Of a DNA stretch of 64,000 nucleotides, positions 23,038-34,820 are shown piece after piece. The first letter of the stretch is position 1. Every line of letters begins with the position of its first letter. The notes under the pieces are model-generated. The model was not told where the DNA came from and did no database searches. It worked only from the letters and a program-made list of their open reading frames with translations. The translations under genes were made by a program, and so were the position numbers. This DNA is from Chamaea fasciata (Eukaryota; Chordata; Aves; Passeriformes; Sylviidae): assembly GCA_029207755.1 (NCBI GenBank), contig JARCOQ010000025.1, positions 3,030,820-3,094,819 of the forward strand, written 5' to 3'.

Positions 23038-26021
23038 ATGGAGATGCTCCTGCCCCTCACCTTGGTCTTCCTGTCAGGTAAGAACCACACGTGGCTTCGG
23101 GGTCAGGTGAAGGATTGGGGCAATGCTTTGTCTCTGTCTGAAGGCTCCGTCCTCAGAGTTTTCTCTTTTCCCTTTATTTACCATCAAAGGGTGATCCCAG
23201 CGCTCCCAGATTTCCTCACAGGGATCCTTTTGAGTCAGAACAGGAACCACTGATGAGAGAAGTCCTATGTGCAACGTGAAATTGCAAAATCCTGGGTTGT
23301 TTGCATTAGCAAATGGGATTTACATAGATGCAAATGGCCACAGGTGGGGCTCAGGGGGAGGGAAGTAAAACCCAGTGAGGGGCACAGCTCTGAAATCCCA
23401 GACAGCTGGGTTTTCCAGCTTGGAAAGGAATGTCCATCTGAAATGAGAGCTGGGGTACAGGGCTGGGGCCTCTCTGCGGCGCTTTGGGGATCCCAGATCC
23501 TCACAGCAGTGCAGGGAAAGGCAGCGGACTCGGGCTGTGGGAGCACAAGAACCTGTCCCAAAAAATTGGGATGAGTTTGGGAAAAGTTCACTGTTCTTTG
23601 CTCAGTGGCACCCAGGAAGGGAGGAGGAACACCAACAGTTTATGATGTGTCAGCAGATTTGGTTGAAAAGAGAATGACACAACATTTTCCAGAGGGACAT
23701 GAGGGAATCTTTCAGTGATTCTGTGCGAGATGTTTTTTAGTGCTGTGGGAATTCTGGGGCTGAAGGGGCAGAGCTGGAGGAAAGAAGGGGAAACAGGAGA
23801 AGCAGTTAAAGTGTTTTGGAGGGATTGAAGAGGACTGGACTGGATATTCCTTGAGGTAAACCCTGACTGGAACACCCAAGTGGAGCAACACATCAGGACA
23901 AAGCCCTGTAGGTGTTGGATACCTGCAGAGCACAGTTCCATTTCAGGTCTTCTTCTAGTCAAGCTGAAAGAACTTCATATTTTTTTCAGTTTACAATTCA
24001 CTTAGAATTGTTGAAATGATTGTAAGAAGTGTTATTAAAAGGCTCAGCCAGCACAAAGTCCTCACAAGAGCCTATTTTTAAAATTACTTCTGTTTTATCA
24101 TTACTTATGGTCTCACAGAAGCATTTGCCTGGGACTTTTTCTTCCACTAGAAATAGAGATTTCCACAAATACCGCACTGCATTTCTCTCTGGAAGTATTA
24201 ATAGCTCAGACTGTCCCCTCTGCCTGTCACGAAGAGGAATGGAAATTAGAAATGAGGAACCAAGACAATAAAAAAAAAAAGCCAAGCAGACAAAGACCAG
24301 TTGTCAACATGGTTAAAATTAGTAAGATATTAAAAGATAAGGTGGGGAAAAAAAAAAGTTAAACCGGATTTGAAAAGTGAGAGTGGGATTCAGAAGGAAC
24401 CAGTGAGCAGGGCACTGGTTTGGAGGTGTCACTGGGGGCAAATTCCGGAATATCTGAGCCAAGATCTGAGAACACTGGGTTGGTCATGGGGGAAGTGGAC
24501 AGGTGACACCCTACAGGTGACAACCCTACAGATGACAGTCCTCTATAGGTGATAGCCCTGTGGGTGACAGCCTCATGAGTGACAGTCCTTCAGGTGACAG
24601 CCCTACACAGACAGGCCTACAGGTGATAGCCCCATAGGTGACATCCCTAACAGGTGACATCCCTATGGGTGACAGTCCTAGAGGTTACATCCTACAGGTG
24701 ATAGTCCTACAGATGACAGTCCTATGGGTGGTAACCCTACGGGTGACAGTCCTACAGGTGACAGCCCTATGGGTGACAGTCCGACAGATGACAGTCCTAT
24801 GGGTGACATCACTAGAGGATGAAAATAACGTTCATCATCCCCACAATGAGGGATAGACCTGGAAGAGCCTTGGCTCACCCCTCCCTGTGTCCCTGTGTCC
24901 CTCGTAGCATCCTGTGCCGCGGAGAACGTCACGGTGGTGGCGGCCATGGAGGGGGACACCATTTCTGTCAACTGCTCCTACGACCCGCGGCAGTGGTGGC
25001 GGGAGAAGAGCTGGTGCCGGCAGCTGGAGCAGGGCCGGTGCCAGCCCGTGGTGAGCGCCCCGCCCGCCTGGCTGCCCTTCCCGTGGGGCAGGAGGGGCAG
25101 CACCTCCATCAGGGACAACACCCGCGCCGGGCTCCTCACCGTCACCCTGAGGCACCTGCGCAGGGAGGACGCGGGGCTGTACCAGTGCAGGACGGATTTC
25201 CTGGGGGAAACCAGGAGCCTGAGGAAGGTGCGGGTGGAGGTGATGGCAGGTACGTCCTGGGGCTCCGAGTCTGGGGGGTTCCTACTGGGATTTCAAGGGT
25301 TCCTGCTGGGATTTCAAGGGTTCCTATTGGAATTTCACAGGTTCCTACTGGAATTTCACAGGTTCCTGTTGGAATTTCAAGGGTTCCTACTGGAATTTCA
25401 TGGGTGTCTGCAGCTGCCAAGGCCCCACTTGAGTCAAAATCTCCTTTAGTCTCACCCTAAGGAGATTCTGTGTTTCACTGCCCCTTTTATTCCTGATTCA
25501 CAGCAGCGTGACCTCATTGTCAGAGGGCACCTGACATGTCACCCCCACATTGCTCCCTGTCTCACCTGGGTTACCTGCCCAGCTGAACATCACCCAGAAA
25601 CGTCTGCAGACTAAACTGTTGTGTTTCCATCAGCAGCTGACCTGGTGACCCACGAGCCAGAGGAGCCCAGAGCTGTGCAGAGCATCTCCAGGTGAGCCCA
25701 CAACTCCTCGTGCTGAGATGTCCAATCCTCCTCGGACTAAGGCAGCACTACAAGAGATTTTCTCAAGGTTGGACCCTCCCCTTCATGGTTGCATTTCTGG
25801 TTCCCCACAGGTCCCCTCCCGACGTGGATTTCACTGTTTTCTACATCCTGGCTGGATTCCTGGTGGCCAAGTTCCTGGTGGCTGTGCTGGTGTGTGTTGT
25901 TGCCCACAGCAGGAAGAGCAGGGACAGAGGGCAGGACCCAGGCCTGGGTGAGCAGCAGGTGCTCCCGTGCCCTGCTGGCCTCGGACACAATGGAATCGTC
26001 TCCTGGGAGAGCTCTGCGTGA
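23038..26021 (+). CDS. TREM2: Triggering receptor expressed on myeloid cells 2 (TREM2)
   Basis: Activating myeloid and microglial lipid and lipoprotein sensor that signals through DAP12. Exons: 23038-23077 (signal, MEMLLPLTLVFLSG), 24908-25249 (V domain), 25634-25691 (stalk, NAGNAG acceptor so 25637 is possible), 25811 onward (membrane and tail). The V domain reads like mammalian TREM2: SWCRQLEQGRCQ, GSTSIRDNTRAG, REDAGLYQC, SLRKVRVEVMA. The stalk ends QSISR like human HSISR. The membrane segment AGFLVAKFLVAVLVC has the single lysine used for DAP12 pairing. N-glycosylation sequons NVT and NCS are present. Read-through of the last exon gives a stop at 26019-26021 (216 residues). A consensus donor at 25947 spliced to 26269 would give a stop at 26304-26306 (204 residues), so the last residues are unsettled. 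Confidence 0.88.
24490..24815 (+). repeat. 15-bp minisatellite in TREM2 intron 1
   Basis: Imperfect units of GGTGACAGTCCTACA type, about 20 copies, ending about 90 bases before the V exon acceptor. Confidence 0.9.
24908..25249 (+). CDS. TREM2: TREM2 V-type Ig exon
   Basis: 114 codons, phase 1 to 1, acceptor CTCGTAG and donor GCAG|GTACGT. Cysteines: VNC (B), SWC (C), GRC (C'), YQC (F), the usual TREM2 set, plus one in SCA near the likely signal cleavage site. The exon is more GC-rich than its surroundings and lies between two intronic minisatellites. Confidence 0.9.
25270..25410 (+). repeat. 21-bp minisatellite in TREM2 intron 2
   Basis: Six units of GGGTTCCTACTGGAATTTCA type, starting about 20 bases after the V exon donor. 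Confidence 0.9.
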
Positions 26022-26615
26022 GCCGAGCCAAAGGGAATCCATGGAAAAGGAAAATCAGGCGTTTGCCACCTGCCATAAGAAAAGGATCCCTACCAAGCAC
26101 AGGTGTGGAAGAACCTGTCACTCTGGAGAGGGAACGTCCTCATCTTCTTCATCACCTCTTGCCTTAGCACCTCATCCCCAGGCAGCTGCCATTCCCATTC
26201 CAGCCATCATTCCCAGGAACACTCCATCACGGTCTGAACTGACACCCATCAACTCCCTGCCACCTCAGGGCACAGCCGGGTGACACATTCTGTCTTTCCA
26301 AGGTGAGGAGTGGCAGCTCCCGAAAGCTGCTTTGGACAGTGGGGATGCTTGGAGAAAATCCCCGTGGAAAGGAGTAAGGAACCACAGGATATTCCAGGAA
26401 AGGGATGTGGTCTCCTTGCTGCTCTGGGCCGGCTTCTTCCTCTCTGAAGAGACTTTGTGTCCCTCTGCTGTTCTCCCTGAGTTTTCTCTCCCATGCGATG
26501 GTTGTCCATCCCTCCCCACGGTGAGGCTGCACTCAGCTCTCCCAGGTACCCAAACCCATGGGCACTCACATTTCTTTTTCCCTGCAAAACTAAATAAAAT
26601 CCGGCTGATTCTCTG
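26022..26615 (+). other. TREM2: 3' UTR region of TREM2
   Basis: Runs from the read-through stop to an AATAAA at 26593-26598. It contains the alternative acceptor at 26269 and an alternative stop at 26304-26306 if the 25947 donor is used. Confidence 0.55.
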
Positions 26616-27160
26616 GTTTGGTGTGGATTCCTGCAGGACACCAGGTCACAGTGGTGTCCCAGAGCAGAGGTGATGCTTGGGACACCCCGGAGTGTTTAGA
26701 ACATCCAGGAACACTCGGAGCCAGCAGGATGGGCTGGAACATCCAGAGCCAGCTACGTGCAGGAGCAGCAGCTCAGAGCCCAACCTCTCACTGCCCACAG
26801 AAACAATGACTGAAATTTGCTTATTTTAATTACACTTTTGGGTTCTCATTTTTAGAGTAGTTCTGCATTTTGATCAGAAATGGAAATTTCATGGTGAGAC
26901 ATCTGTCAGCCTTTGTCCTTCGGAGGCCTTTCCCTCCCGCCACTGTGAGGTTCTCAGTCTTAAATCAGCCACTTTTGGGGCAGAAAATCTGTGTTTGTTG
27001 CTCTCTCCTGGTCCAGACAGGTGACCTGCTGTCTGACTGCGTCCACAGAGAGGAATTTGCCTTCTGAAATAAAACATCTCCAAGGAAACAGAAAGAAATT
27101 AATCAATCATTTACTGATTACCATCAAAAACAATGAATGTAATTTGGTAGGACTGTATTA

Positions 27161-28563
27161 ATGAAAACCAAGTGGGTTTGGGACAGAAATATTTCTGGGG
27201 CTGGTTCTGTCCTTCCCTTCCCCATTCTCTCTGTGCTGTCGTTGGCCCTGTTCCTGTGCTGGGTGACCTGGACACTCCATGGAGTTGTTTTTTCCTGTCT
27301 TCCCCCTGATGAGTCACAACTCGAGGTTCATCAGAACTTTTGGAGCTGTTTGCAAAGAAAGGAACTCCCTGTCCCTCAGTGCTCCCATCCTGTGAGAGCC
27401 AACGGGGAACTCCAACCCTGTGTTTGGTGCAAAATGCTGCCCCAAATTCAAGGTAACTCCGATCAAAGTCTCATTAAAGCAGGAGGGACTGGAATGATGA
27501 ATGAGTTCTCATGGAGTATGATTAGAGTGCAGCTGAGAAAGCTCCAGGTTAATGACTCAGGAGAAGATCATCTCAGGAGCCACTTCCAGGGGAGAAACAA
27601 ACTAAGGAACAGCATCAAGCTGGAAGTTTGGGCTGAGTTAATCAAAGAATTAATGATCTTCTAAAAGTCAGCAATTTTTTACCACTTGACAAGAAAGATT
27701 ACGGGTCAGTGCTAAAGAGCTCTCTTCGGAGCCTGGAAATTTCCTGAGACACAGATAATTCCTGAATTTCATTTTTTTGAACAGATTTTTGATACATGCT
27801 AATGGGATAAACAAATTGGAGCCGACTGGTGGAGGGGGGCGGGGGGGCTGGCTTGGCTTCGCTGATAAATGAAATTTTATATTTACACCAGCAGATGGAA
27901 CAGGCTCTGAGCAATCGGAATCTTTGCAGGAGGAAAAGTCACTGATTTTTCAGCAGCAGCAGAAGTGCCCAGGGATGGATTGATGTGGGAAAATCACCTG
28001 CTCTTTGTCGCTGTTGTTGTTTTCCAAGGGGGAAGACCAAAGACAGACCCTGAGAAAGGCCAGGGCATCCCAGTGAGGGATGTCTGTGAGCCCTGGTGGC
28101 ACTGCAGGAAGAGAATCCAGGCTCCTGAACGATGTCTGTGAGCCCCGGTGACACTGCAGGAAGGGAATCCAAGCTCCTGAGAGGTGTCTGTGAACATTGG
28201 CGGCATTCAGGAAGGGAATCCAAGCTCCTGAGCCTTCCCAGGCTCACCAAGTGCCAAGGCGGACACTGCTGGGATGGATCCCCTGTGGCTGCGGGTCAGT
28301 GCTGCTCTCACAGAACCACCCTTGTTACAGAGACGGGGGGGGGATGCACTGCAGTTTTTATCCTGGAAACATAATCCAGTGTAAAGCACACCAAGTCCCC
28401 TCCCAGATTAACCCCATCACCTGCAAATAGGAATGGAGACATCCTGGGTTTCCCTGCAGTCCCTGTGCCCTCGTGGGGCTGAGTTCCTTCCTGCCCACCA
28501 CTACTCTGGTTGCTGCTCTCCTCCTCCTCCTCCTCACCACCTCCACCAGAAGGAAAAGGGCAG
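27161..28563 (+). pseudogene. Decayed TREML1-like receptor
   Basis: Lies where TREML1 sits in mammals, between TREM2 and NFYA, same strand as TREM2. The open frame at 27161-27664 contains an Ig V-like stretch: VPQC (B strand), PCVWCKMLPQ (C strand, like KVWCRFLPE of TREML1), IRVQLRKLQVNDSGE then IKLEVW. The F-strand cysteine after DSGE is missing, no phase 1 acceptor precedes the domain, and no good phase 1 donor follows it. A candidate membrane exon at 28460-28563 (acceptor CCCTGCAG, donor GCAG|GTGAAG, phase 2 to 1 exactly like the membrane exons of its two neighbours) encodes LVAALLLLLLTTSTRRKRAG. A hydrophobic leader-like run precedes the Ig stretch in the same frame. I infer a gene losing function; a strongly diverged working TREML1 is the alternative. 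Confidence 0.5.
28079..28240 (+). repeat. 52-bp tandem triplication
   Basis: Three units beginning GATGTCTGTGAGCCC or variant and ending AATCCAAGCTCCTGAG. It lies between the Ig-like and membrane parts of the TREML1-like relic. Confidence 0.85.
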
Positions 28564-28663
28564 GTGAAGCTCCGGAATCCTCTGGGCTGGTTTTCCTGCC
28601 CCTACAGCTTGTCATCCCAGAAACCCAAGGTGTTCACAGCCATCCTTGGGCAGGGAGGCAGGG

Positions 28664-31599
28664 ATGAGCTGGGAGTCAGAGTCAGGTTTAGAATGAGCGG
28701 GGAAAAGTACAGTTTTATACCCAGGAGAGTTTCTGTCCTTCATGGCAGGAAAAGGGATGGACTTTGGCAGACCCCAGTCAGAAATCCCTGGTGTTTTATG
28801 CTGGGTCACCACTCCAGGGGATTATCCAACAGTTCCATCCATCCCCCGAGGGCGTGAGGCTTCTCCTGGAGCTCCCAGGCTGAAGGTGCCTGGATTTGTT
28901 GGTTGTCTGACACCTTCTTGCAAGGCAGACACAAACCACTTCACTGGTCTGAGGAAGCCCCATCCCCTCAGTTTCTTTCTGCTTGTGGTAATCACAAAAA
29001 CACACGATGCTGGTCATTAACTGGCCTTGAATCTGCAGGGACAACAACAAATCTTCATCAAAGGGAAAACTTTGCTACCTGCAATCACCCCAAATATTCC
29101 ACAGGCTGACTCTGCCCAGTCCCTTAAACCTCAGGAGGTGCGGTTCGTGCAGGTTTCCTAAACGCCTCTGAGCTCACGTTCCCTTTGGCCACACATCCCC
29201 TCTGCTTTTCCTCAATTTCACGAGACAAGGAAGAAATATTTGCAGCTGTAGACGAAACCAAGGCTGATATTCAGGAGCCAAAACCGCCCAGCTCAGTCTG
29301 GACCCAGCTGCTGAGGGTGGGGATGGGGTGGGGGAATGGACACACCTGGATGCACAACTTCCCTGGAAAATAACTGCACTTTTCTAACAGCACAGCACCT
29401 CGGTGGGCAAACCCAGAGGAAAGCTGCGCTGCATTTGCTTTCCCAAATTATTTTTAAAGAGCAGGGAACTGTGAGCCCAAACACAGGAAACTGGTTGTGT
29501 CTGGCAGCACCTGATAGAGCACCACAGCCAGGCCAAGTGAGCTGCTTCCTCTGGACTTAAATATTCACAAAAACATTGTTAATTACTGCCCATTCCGACG
29601 AGATTCAGCAAAGTGGTAAAAAAATCTGCTTTATTTTAAACCTGTGAGCTTTTTCTTGGGCTTCAGAGAGACAAGCAGTGCGCTTGACATGCTCTAATAA
29701 AGAAGGGGCTGCTTGGAAAATATTTGTCTGCTTTATAGTATAAACTGTCATCAGCCTGAGCTGCTGGGGTGGAATTTACACTCCGAGGTATGGATTTGTT
29801 TTACAAAGAAATAACTCTGTATTTCCCTGTTTGTTGTTTATTAACACGCACCCGTGCTCCAGGATAAATCTGGCTTGACTTTATTACAAATTACACCCCT
29901 GTTGATCCAACTACAGAATCCTGTTATCGAGGCGAGATGAGCAAACATCCCTCAGGGGATTGTGGATAAATCCCCAAATTCAGCTGACTGAGATTTTTCC
30001 TCTTAATTCCATGAGCTGGAGACTGAGGATGCTGAACAGGACACAAAAATGGGTTTAATTTTTGGATATCAGGATTGCAGGAAGGCTCCAGCCTGGGTAC
30101 TGGGTGGCAGGGGAGGGAAGGAAGGTGGAAAGGCAGGGAATACATCCATGGATTGGATAAACTCTGCTCTGTGAGTGCTTAGGCAGTTCTGAAGGTGAGA
30201 GAGAAAAGTAAATCCTGTTGACTGCTTTGATGTGGCTACACACCAGGTTTTTTTACCATTATATCCGAGATGATTTTATTATTCTATTGCAAATTGTCTG
30301 GAGGAAAAAAAAAAAAAAAAGCAAAAAAAAAAAAAAAAGCTAGAAAATTACATCATAATAGCTGAAAAAACTGATTTGTGGCTTCCAAAACAGGCTTGCG
30401 TGATTGTTCTCCTCATTTCCTGTTCCAGCTTCCCGCTCTCTGATCTGACATGCTGTCATTTCCTTCTTTTTTTGTTTGTTTGTTTGGGTTGGGGTATTTT
30501 GGGGATCGTCACTGCATTGACCAGTTCTGGAAAGAATTCATGACTGCCAGCTTTGTGCTCTGGGGGGTTCGAGACGTTGGTGTGGAGTTTGTGCCATTAA
30601 CTCTTCCTGATATTGCAGTGAGCGCGTAGTTCCAATCCTGCGAAGAGCAGCATGCCCAGGGGGATTGCAGGAGACTGGGAAATTCGCTGTCTCTTAAAGC
30701 TTTCAAAGCCCACCCAATTCTCCTGAGAGGAAAACTCTTTTTGTGCCAAACCACAGAAATAAACTCACTCCGAGGGTCTTCATTCTGCCGTGTTTGGGCT
30801 AAAAAGATAATGACAGGATCCCTGGGAGTTGGGGATGAGGAGGAATCACCTTCCTGGGAGGTAACCTGGAATATAAAGGGAGAGAAGGGCACACAAGGGT
30901 GGAGAGCACAGGAAGAGATTCCAACACCACTTCCATGGACGCTCCTGGTGCTCCAGCACAACTTCCAGGTGACTTCAGGGATAATTACAGAACACAATGA
31001 ATCCTGCAGGAGCGTCTCCATGAGTGCTGTGCCCACAGCTCTGCCAGGACATGGAGCCACTGCCTGGCATGTTTCCCGTCGCCTTCCAGGTGGGAATGGC
31101 AGCACAGCCTCTCCCTGCCCAGCCCACAGCCAGCACGTGCTTGTCCCACTCCTGAGGGACACATGGAGCAACACTGGCTTCCTCTCCTTCTTTCCTTTCC
31201 TCCTTCCCTTCCCTTCCCTTCCCGCCCTTCCCCTCTCCCCACACGCCTCATCCTAAGGCAGAACCGCAGGCCAGGACAGAGGGTGCCGCTCCCAGAGAAG
31301 CCCCACAGCAGGAGCACCCCTGGGGGGACACCGCGCTGTCCCTCAGTCCCCCCAGCACCCACAGCCCGGCCCTGGGGCCGCAGGAGCAGCACCCATGGGC
31401 GGCAATGTGGCAGGATGGGGCTGAGGGCACCAAATTGGCCGTGCTGGCCCCACAGGGCGTGGGGTGAGGGCAGGAACACCCTGGGAAAGGGCAGGGGCTG
31501 TCCGGCCATCCCGGGTCAGGACAGGACTGTTCAAGCCACCCCAAAGCCCCCGCTGCCCTCCCCAAACCCCATCACAACATCCCAAACAACAGAGCAAAA
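28664..31599. other. Intergenic region between the TREML1-like relic and NFYA
   Basis: No exon supported. 29.57-30.40 kb is AT-rich and free of repeats apart from two A runs at 30305-30340; 31.17-31.25 kb is a pyrimidine tract. Confidence 0.5.
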
Positions 31600-34500
31600 G
31601 CTTCTCAGTTTATAAATTTTATTAGCTGGAGAGTGTACACAGTACTTACAATTGCATCTATTAAAGACCAAAATACACTTGAAAAAATGCGTCATATAAA
31701 AAAAATTAAAAACTTTGAACTATGTACAAACTTTGCCTGACATTATGTTAAGCCCAGGACCCTCCCATGCCCCTTCACAAAGAAAAGTTTATTTTTCCCC
31801 ACCTTTTAACATGCAGGGCCTTAATGCCATTTGGCATCACTTGAAGACCATTTTTTTTCCCCCAAATCCTGTTTTTTTTCACTCCTATACATCTGGGTTT
31901 TGATGGGTTTGATGCTTCACTGCTCTGGTTCCATCAAACACATTTCTCCCCAAGCCTCTTCTTTCACCCTCACCCACTCTTTAACTCACTCCTAAAGTCG
32001 AGTTTTTGCTCAAGTGTAGCCAATCTAGAAAGAATTCTCGTCTAATTACTAGGGAGGTTTGAACTGGACATGTCTCCAATTTTATAGATTTCCTGGGAAA
32101 AGAAAGCAGATATTTTTGGTACCGTGGTGCTGACTGCTGGCTCCAACCTCACCAAATAAACAAAACTTTCAGCAGTGATACACAGGACACAAAACAAATA
32201 AAAAATATGACAGGAGCACTCAGGCTTTCACATTGCTATTTAAAATATTAACAATGAGACTTTCTAGAACACAAATCCGTGGGGTTTTTTTTTTACACAC
32301 AACCTACAACAGCGGATCAGAGAACCTAGATATGAAGGGATATTGGGAAAAAGTCTACAAGTTCTTTAAGAAAAGTGATTACTCATTAAAAAAATGGAAC
32401 AAAATCTACATCAGAGCAGTAATCTTGCTTCCCAAACTTCCAGCTCTCAAAAAGGTGTTTCAGGACACAGATTTACCATCAACTGAAGAGCAAAAAACAT
32501 CCTGGAGAGGCTCTTACTCCAGCACACAAATATTCTACCAACAAAATGTAAAGATGCTCCAAAAGAAATATTTACAGTGCTGCAAATCCAACTAAAATCC
32601 CTTAAGGAGAGCTGCACGTTCCTGAAATGGGGGAGAGCCCAGGAAATGCTGCCTGAGGGTTTCAGGTGCCAGCTGAGGAAAACCAGCGCAGGAGCTGGGC
32701 AAGGATTTAAGGCAGAAGCAACCAGAGGCCCTGACGATGCCATCGGTGTTTAAAACGCCCTTGAAATCGTTAGAAATCAATCCTAATTAGGAGTTGTGAG
32801 CTGAGTGTCAGATTGCTGGTCTAACTTGGGACAAGAATTGAAAGGAAGGAGGTTTATTTGCCTGCTAGGAGCCAGGCCAGCTCCTCCTGCAGCTGCAGGT
32901 GTCCCCCTGGGTGTCCTTCCCAGCTCCAGCTGTGGGGAGAAACACGGAAGCAGAATTCCCACCAAGGAGCTGAGCTGCATTTAGAGCTGCCAATTCCAAC
33001 CCCCCTCTGCAGCTCCTCCTTGCCCTTCCACTCTTCCACAGGGCATCCCTACAGCTGGACAGGCTCCCTCTTCCTCCAGGACTGCCTGCTCACAACATGG
33101 ATCCAACATTTCTTCTCCCTCTCATACTCTCAGGTTGAGTATTTCTCTTTCATCCAAAGGAAAACAGAAATTTTCCAGGCTCTGTTCTTTTGTATCCTCC
33201 CAGTCTTCTATAACTTGCTGATTTGTCTTTAGCCATAAGCTCCCAGTAAATGGGAAAACATGGGAGGGAGGAAATATAATTCTCAAGCTGCATTTTTGTG
33301 TCATTTGAAATCAGCATTCACTGAATTTCACCCTGTCTCACCCATCCTTGGCCGCATTTCCTCAAAAACTCCTCATTCTTCAGCTTCACCTGGCCAGGTT
33401 CACATTCACCCAGCAACATTCCCAACCCCAAGCTTCACTGCTGTGATCCAGTTTGAACTACAGGACACAAACACTGGAAAATCTGGGACTGCAGCAGGCA
33501 GATGATCCCCAGAGCAGCTGTGTAACTCATCGAGGTGGGAGGGGACAGGAGAGGAATGGTGAGAAATCACCTGCTAAATGCTTTTAACTACTGCTCCCAT
33601 CACCAAAATTCAAATGATAACAGAGCAGGCTTAGAATCTAAATTAAAGCTCTGTTCTGTGGAGATGCTCAGCCCAAAGCCAGCTGTAGGTCATGGAAAAA
33701 TCCTGGTTTTTGGTAATTGAAGTATTGCTCCTTCACTAAGTGCCACTTTTGTTTTTAAGAGCTTCATTTATAAAAAGCATGAAAGGTTCATCAGTATCTG
33801 CCTTCACCCGCTGAGTCCTTCAGGTACCTCAGGCTGAGCTGCCCCAGCTGCTGCTGTCCTGAACCACCCCTCACTCTGGAACTGAAGGATTGATTCAGGC
33901 ATCAGGAACTCCATCCCAACAAAGGACAAGCGCCACAACTCTTACACTGAGGGCTCCACATCTCTTGGAGAACCGTGGACTTCACTGGCAGGTTAGAAAG
34001 AAGATCTACAAACAAACAAACAAAAAAAAAAAACCACCCCAAAAAAACAAACAACAGCAACAAAAAATTCCTTTGGAAGAGACTCACTTAAAAGTTTCCA
34101 TCCTTTTTATACTCGCGTCCAGTTTTCTTCCAAAGCAACAAGTACTGGCAATGAACATCCCAAACCACCCAGAGACTGATTGACTGACCCAATTCCTCCC
34201 CACATCTCCCACCCCACTTGTAACAGAGACACAACACATCAAGTCCTGCAGTAATCTCGACTATTTCTAGCATTGGTTGCATGGCTGAACCTTTCCCAGA
34301 GAAGAGCTTCTTTACACATTTACAAGGTGGAATTGAAAAGAATCCCCTTCAGTTTCTGCCAGGGTCGGAAGTGCAAGAGCAGAGCCCAGCTCAGGGAAAA
34401 CCAAGTCCAAAGGGGTGAGGAGTGGATGGAATAACAAATTTCTGCTGGGCAAACACAGGCCTGTGGTGCAGCCATTCAGTGCGGGCTGGAGGAGCTGGAA

Positions 34501-34820
34501 TCTGTCCCTGGACATGGCTGAGCTGCACCAGCCACAGGGATTGAGGTGGGAAAATGAAAGAAAACCAAAGGGATGAGCGCTCAGACTCCAAATTCCCTGT
34601 GCTGGATCAGGAGAGGGCACCAAGGAAGTCTGAAAGGTTCTGTTCATAGAGTTAAAACCTCAAGCACGTCCTCAACACGTGGTGCTTGCTGTGTGGAAAA
34701 GGACAGGCTGTGGCATGGAGATTGTCCCACTCCAGGATTCACTGGGCACTCCGGGCAGGCAGGACAGGCTGGCAGGAGGGATGGGAATTCCCTTCAGGGG
34801 TTTTTCCCTGGAAGCAGGGG
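31600..34820 (-). other. NFYA: 3' UTR of NFYA
   Basis: About 3.2 kb downstream of the stop codon (34821-34823), ending at an AATAAA signal on the minus strand at 31618-31623. It is AT-richer than surrounding intergenic DNA and has no CR1 or tandem repeat that I can see, unlike every other stretch of this length here, which fits constraint on a long 3' UTR. Confidence 0.6.
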
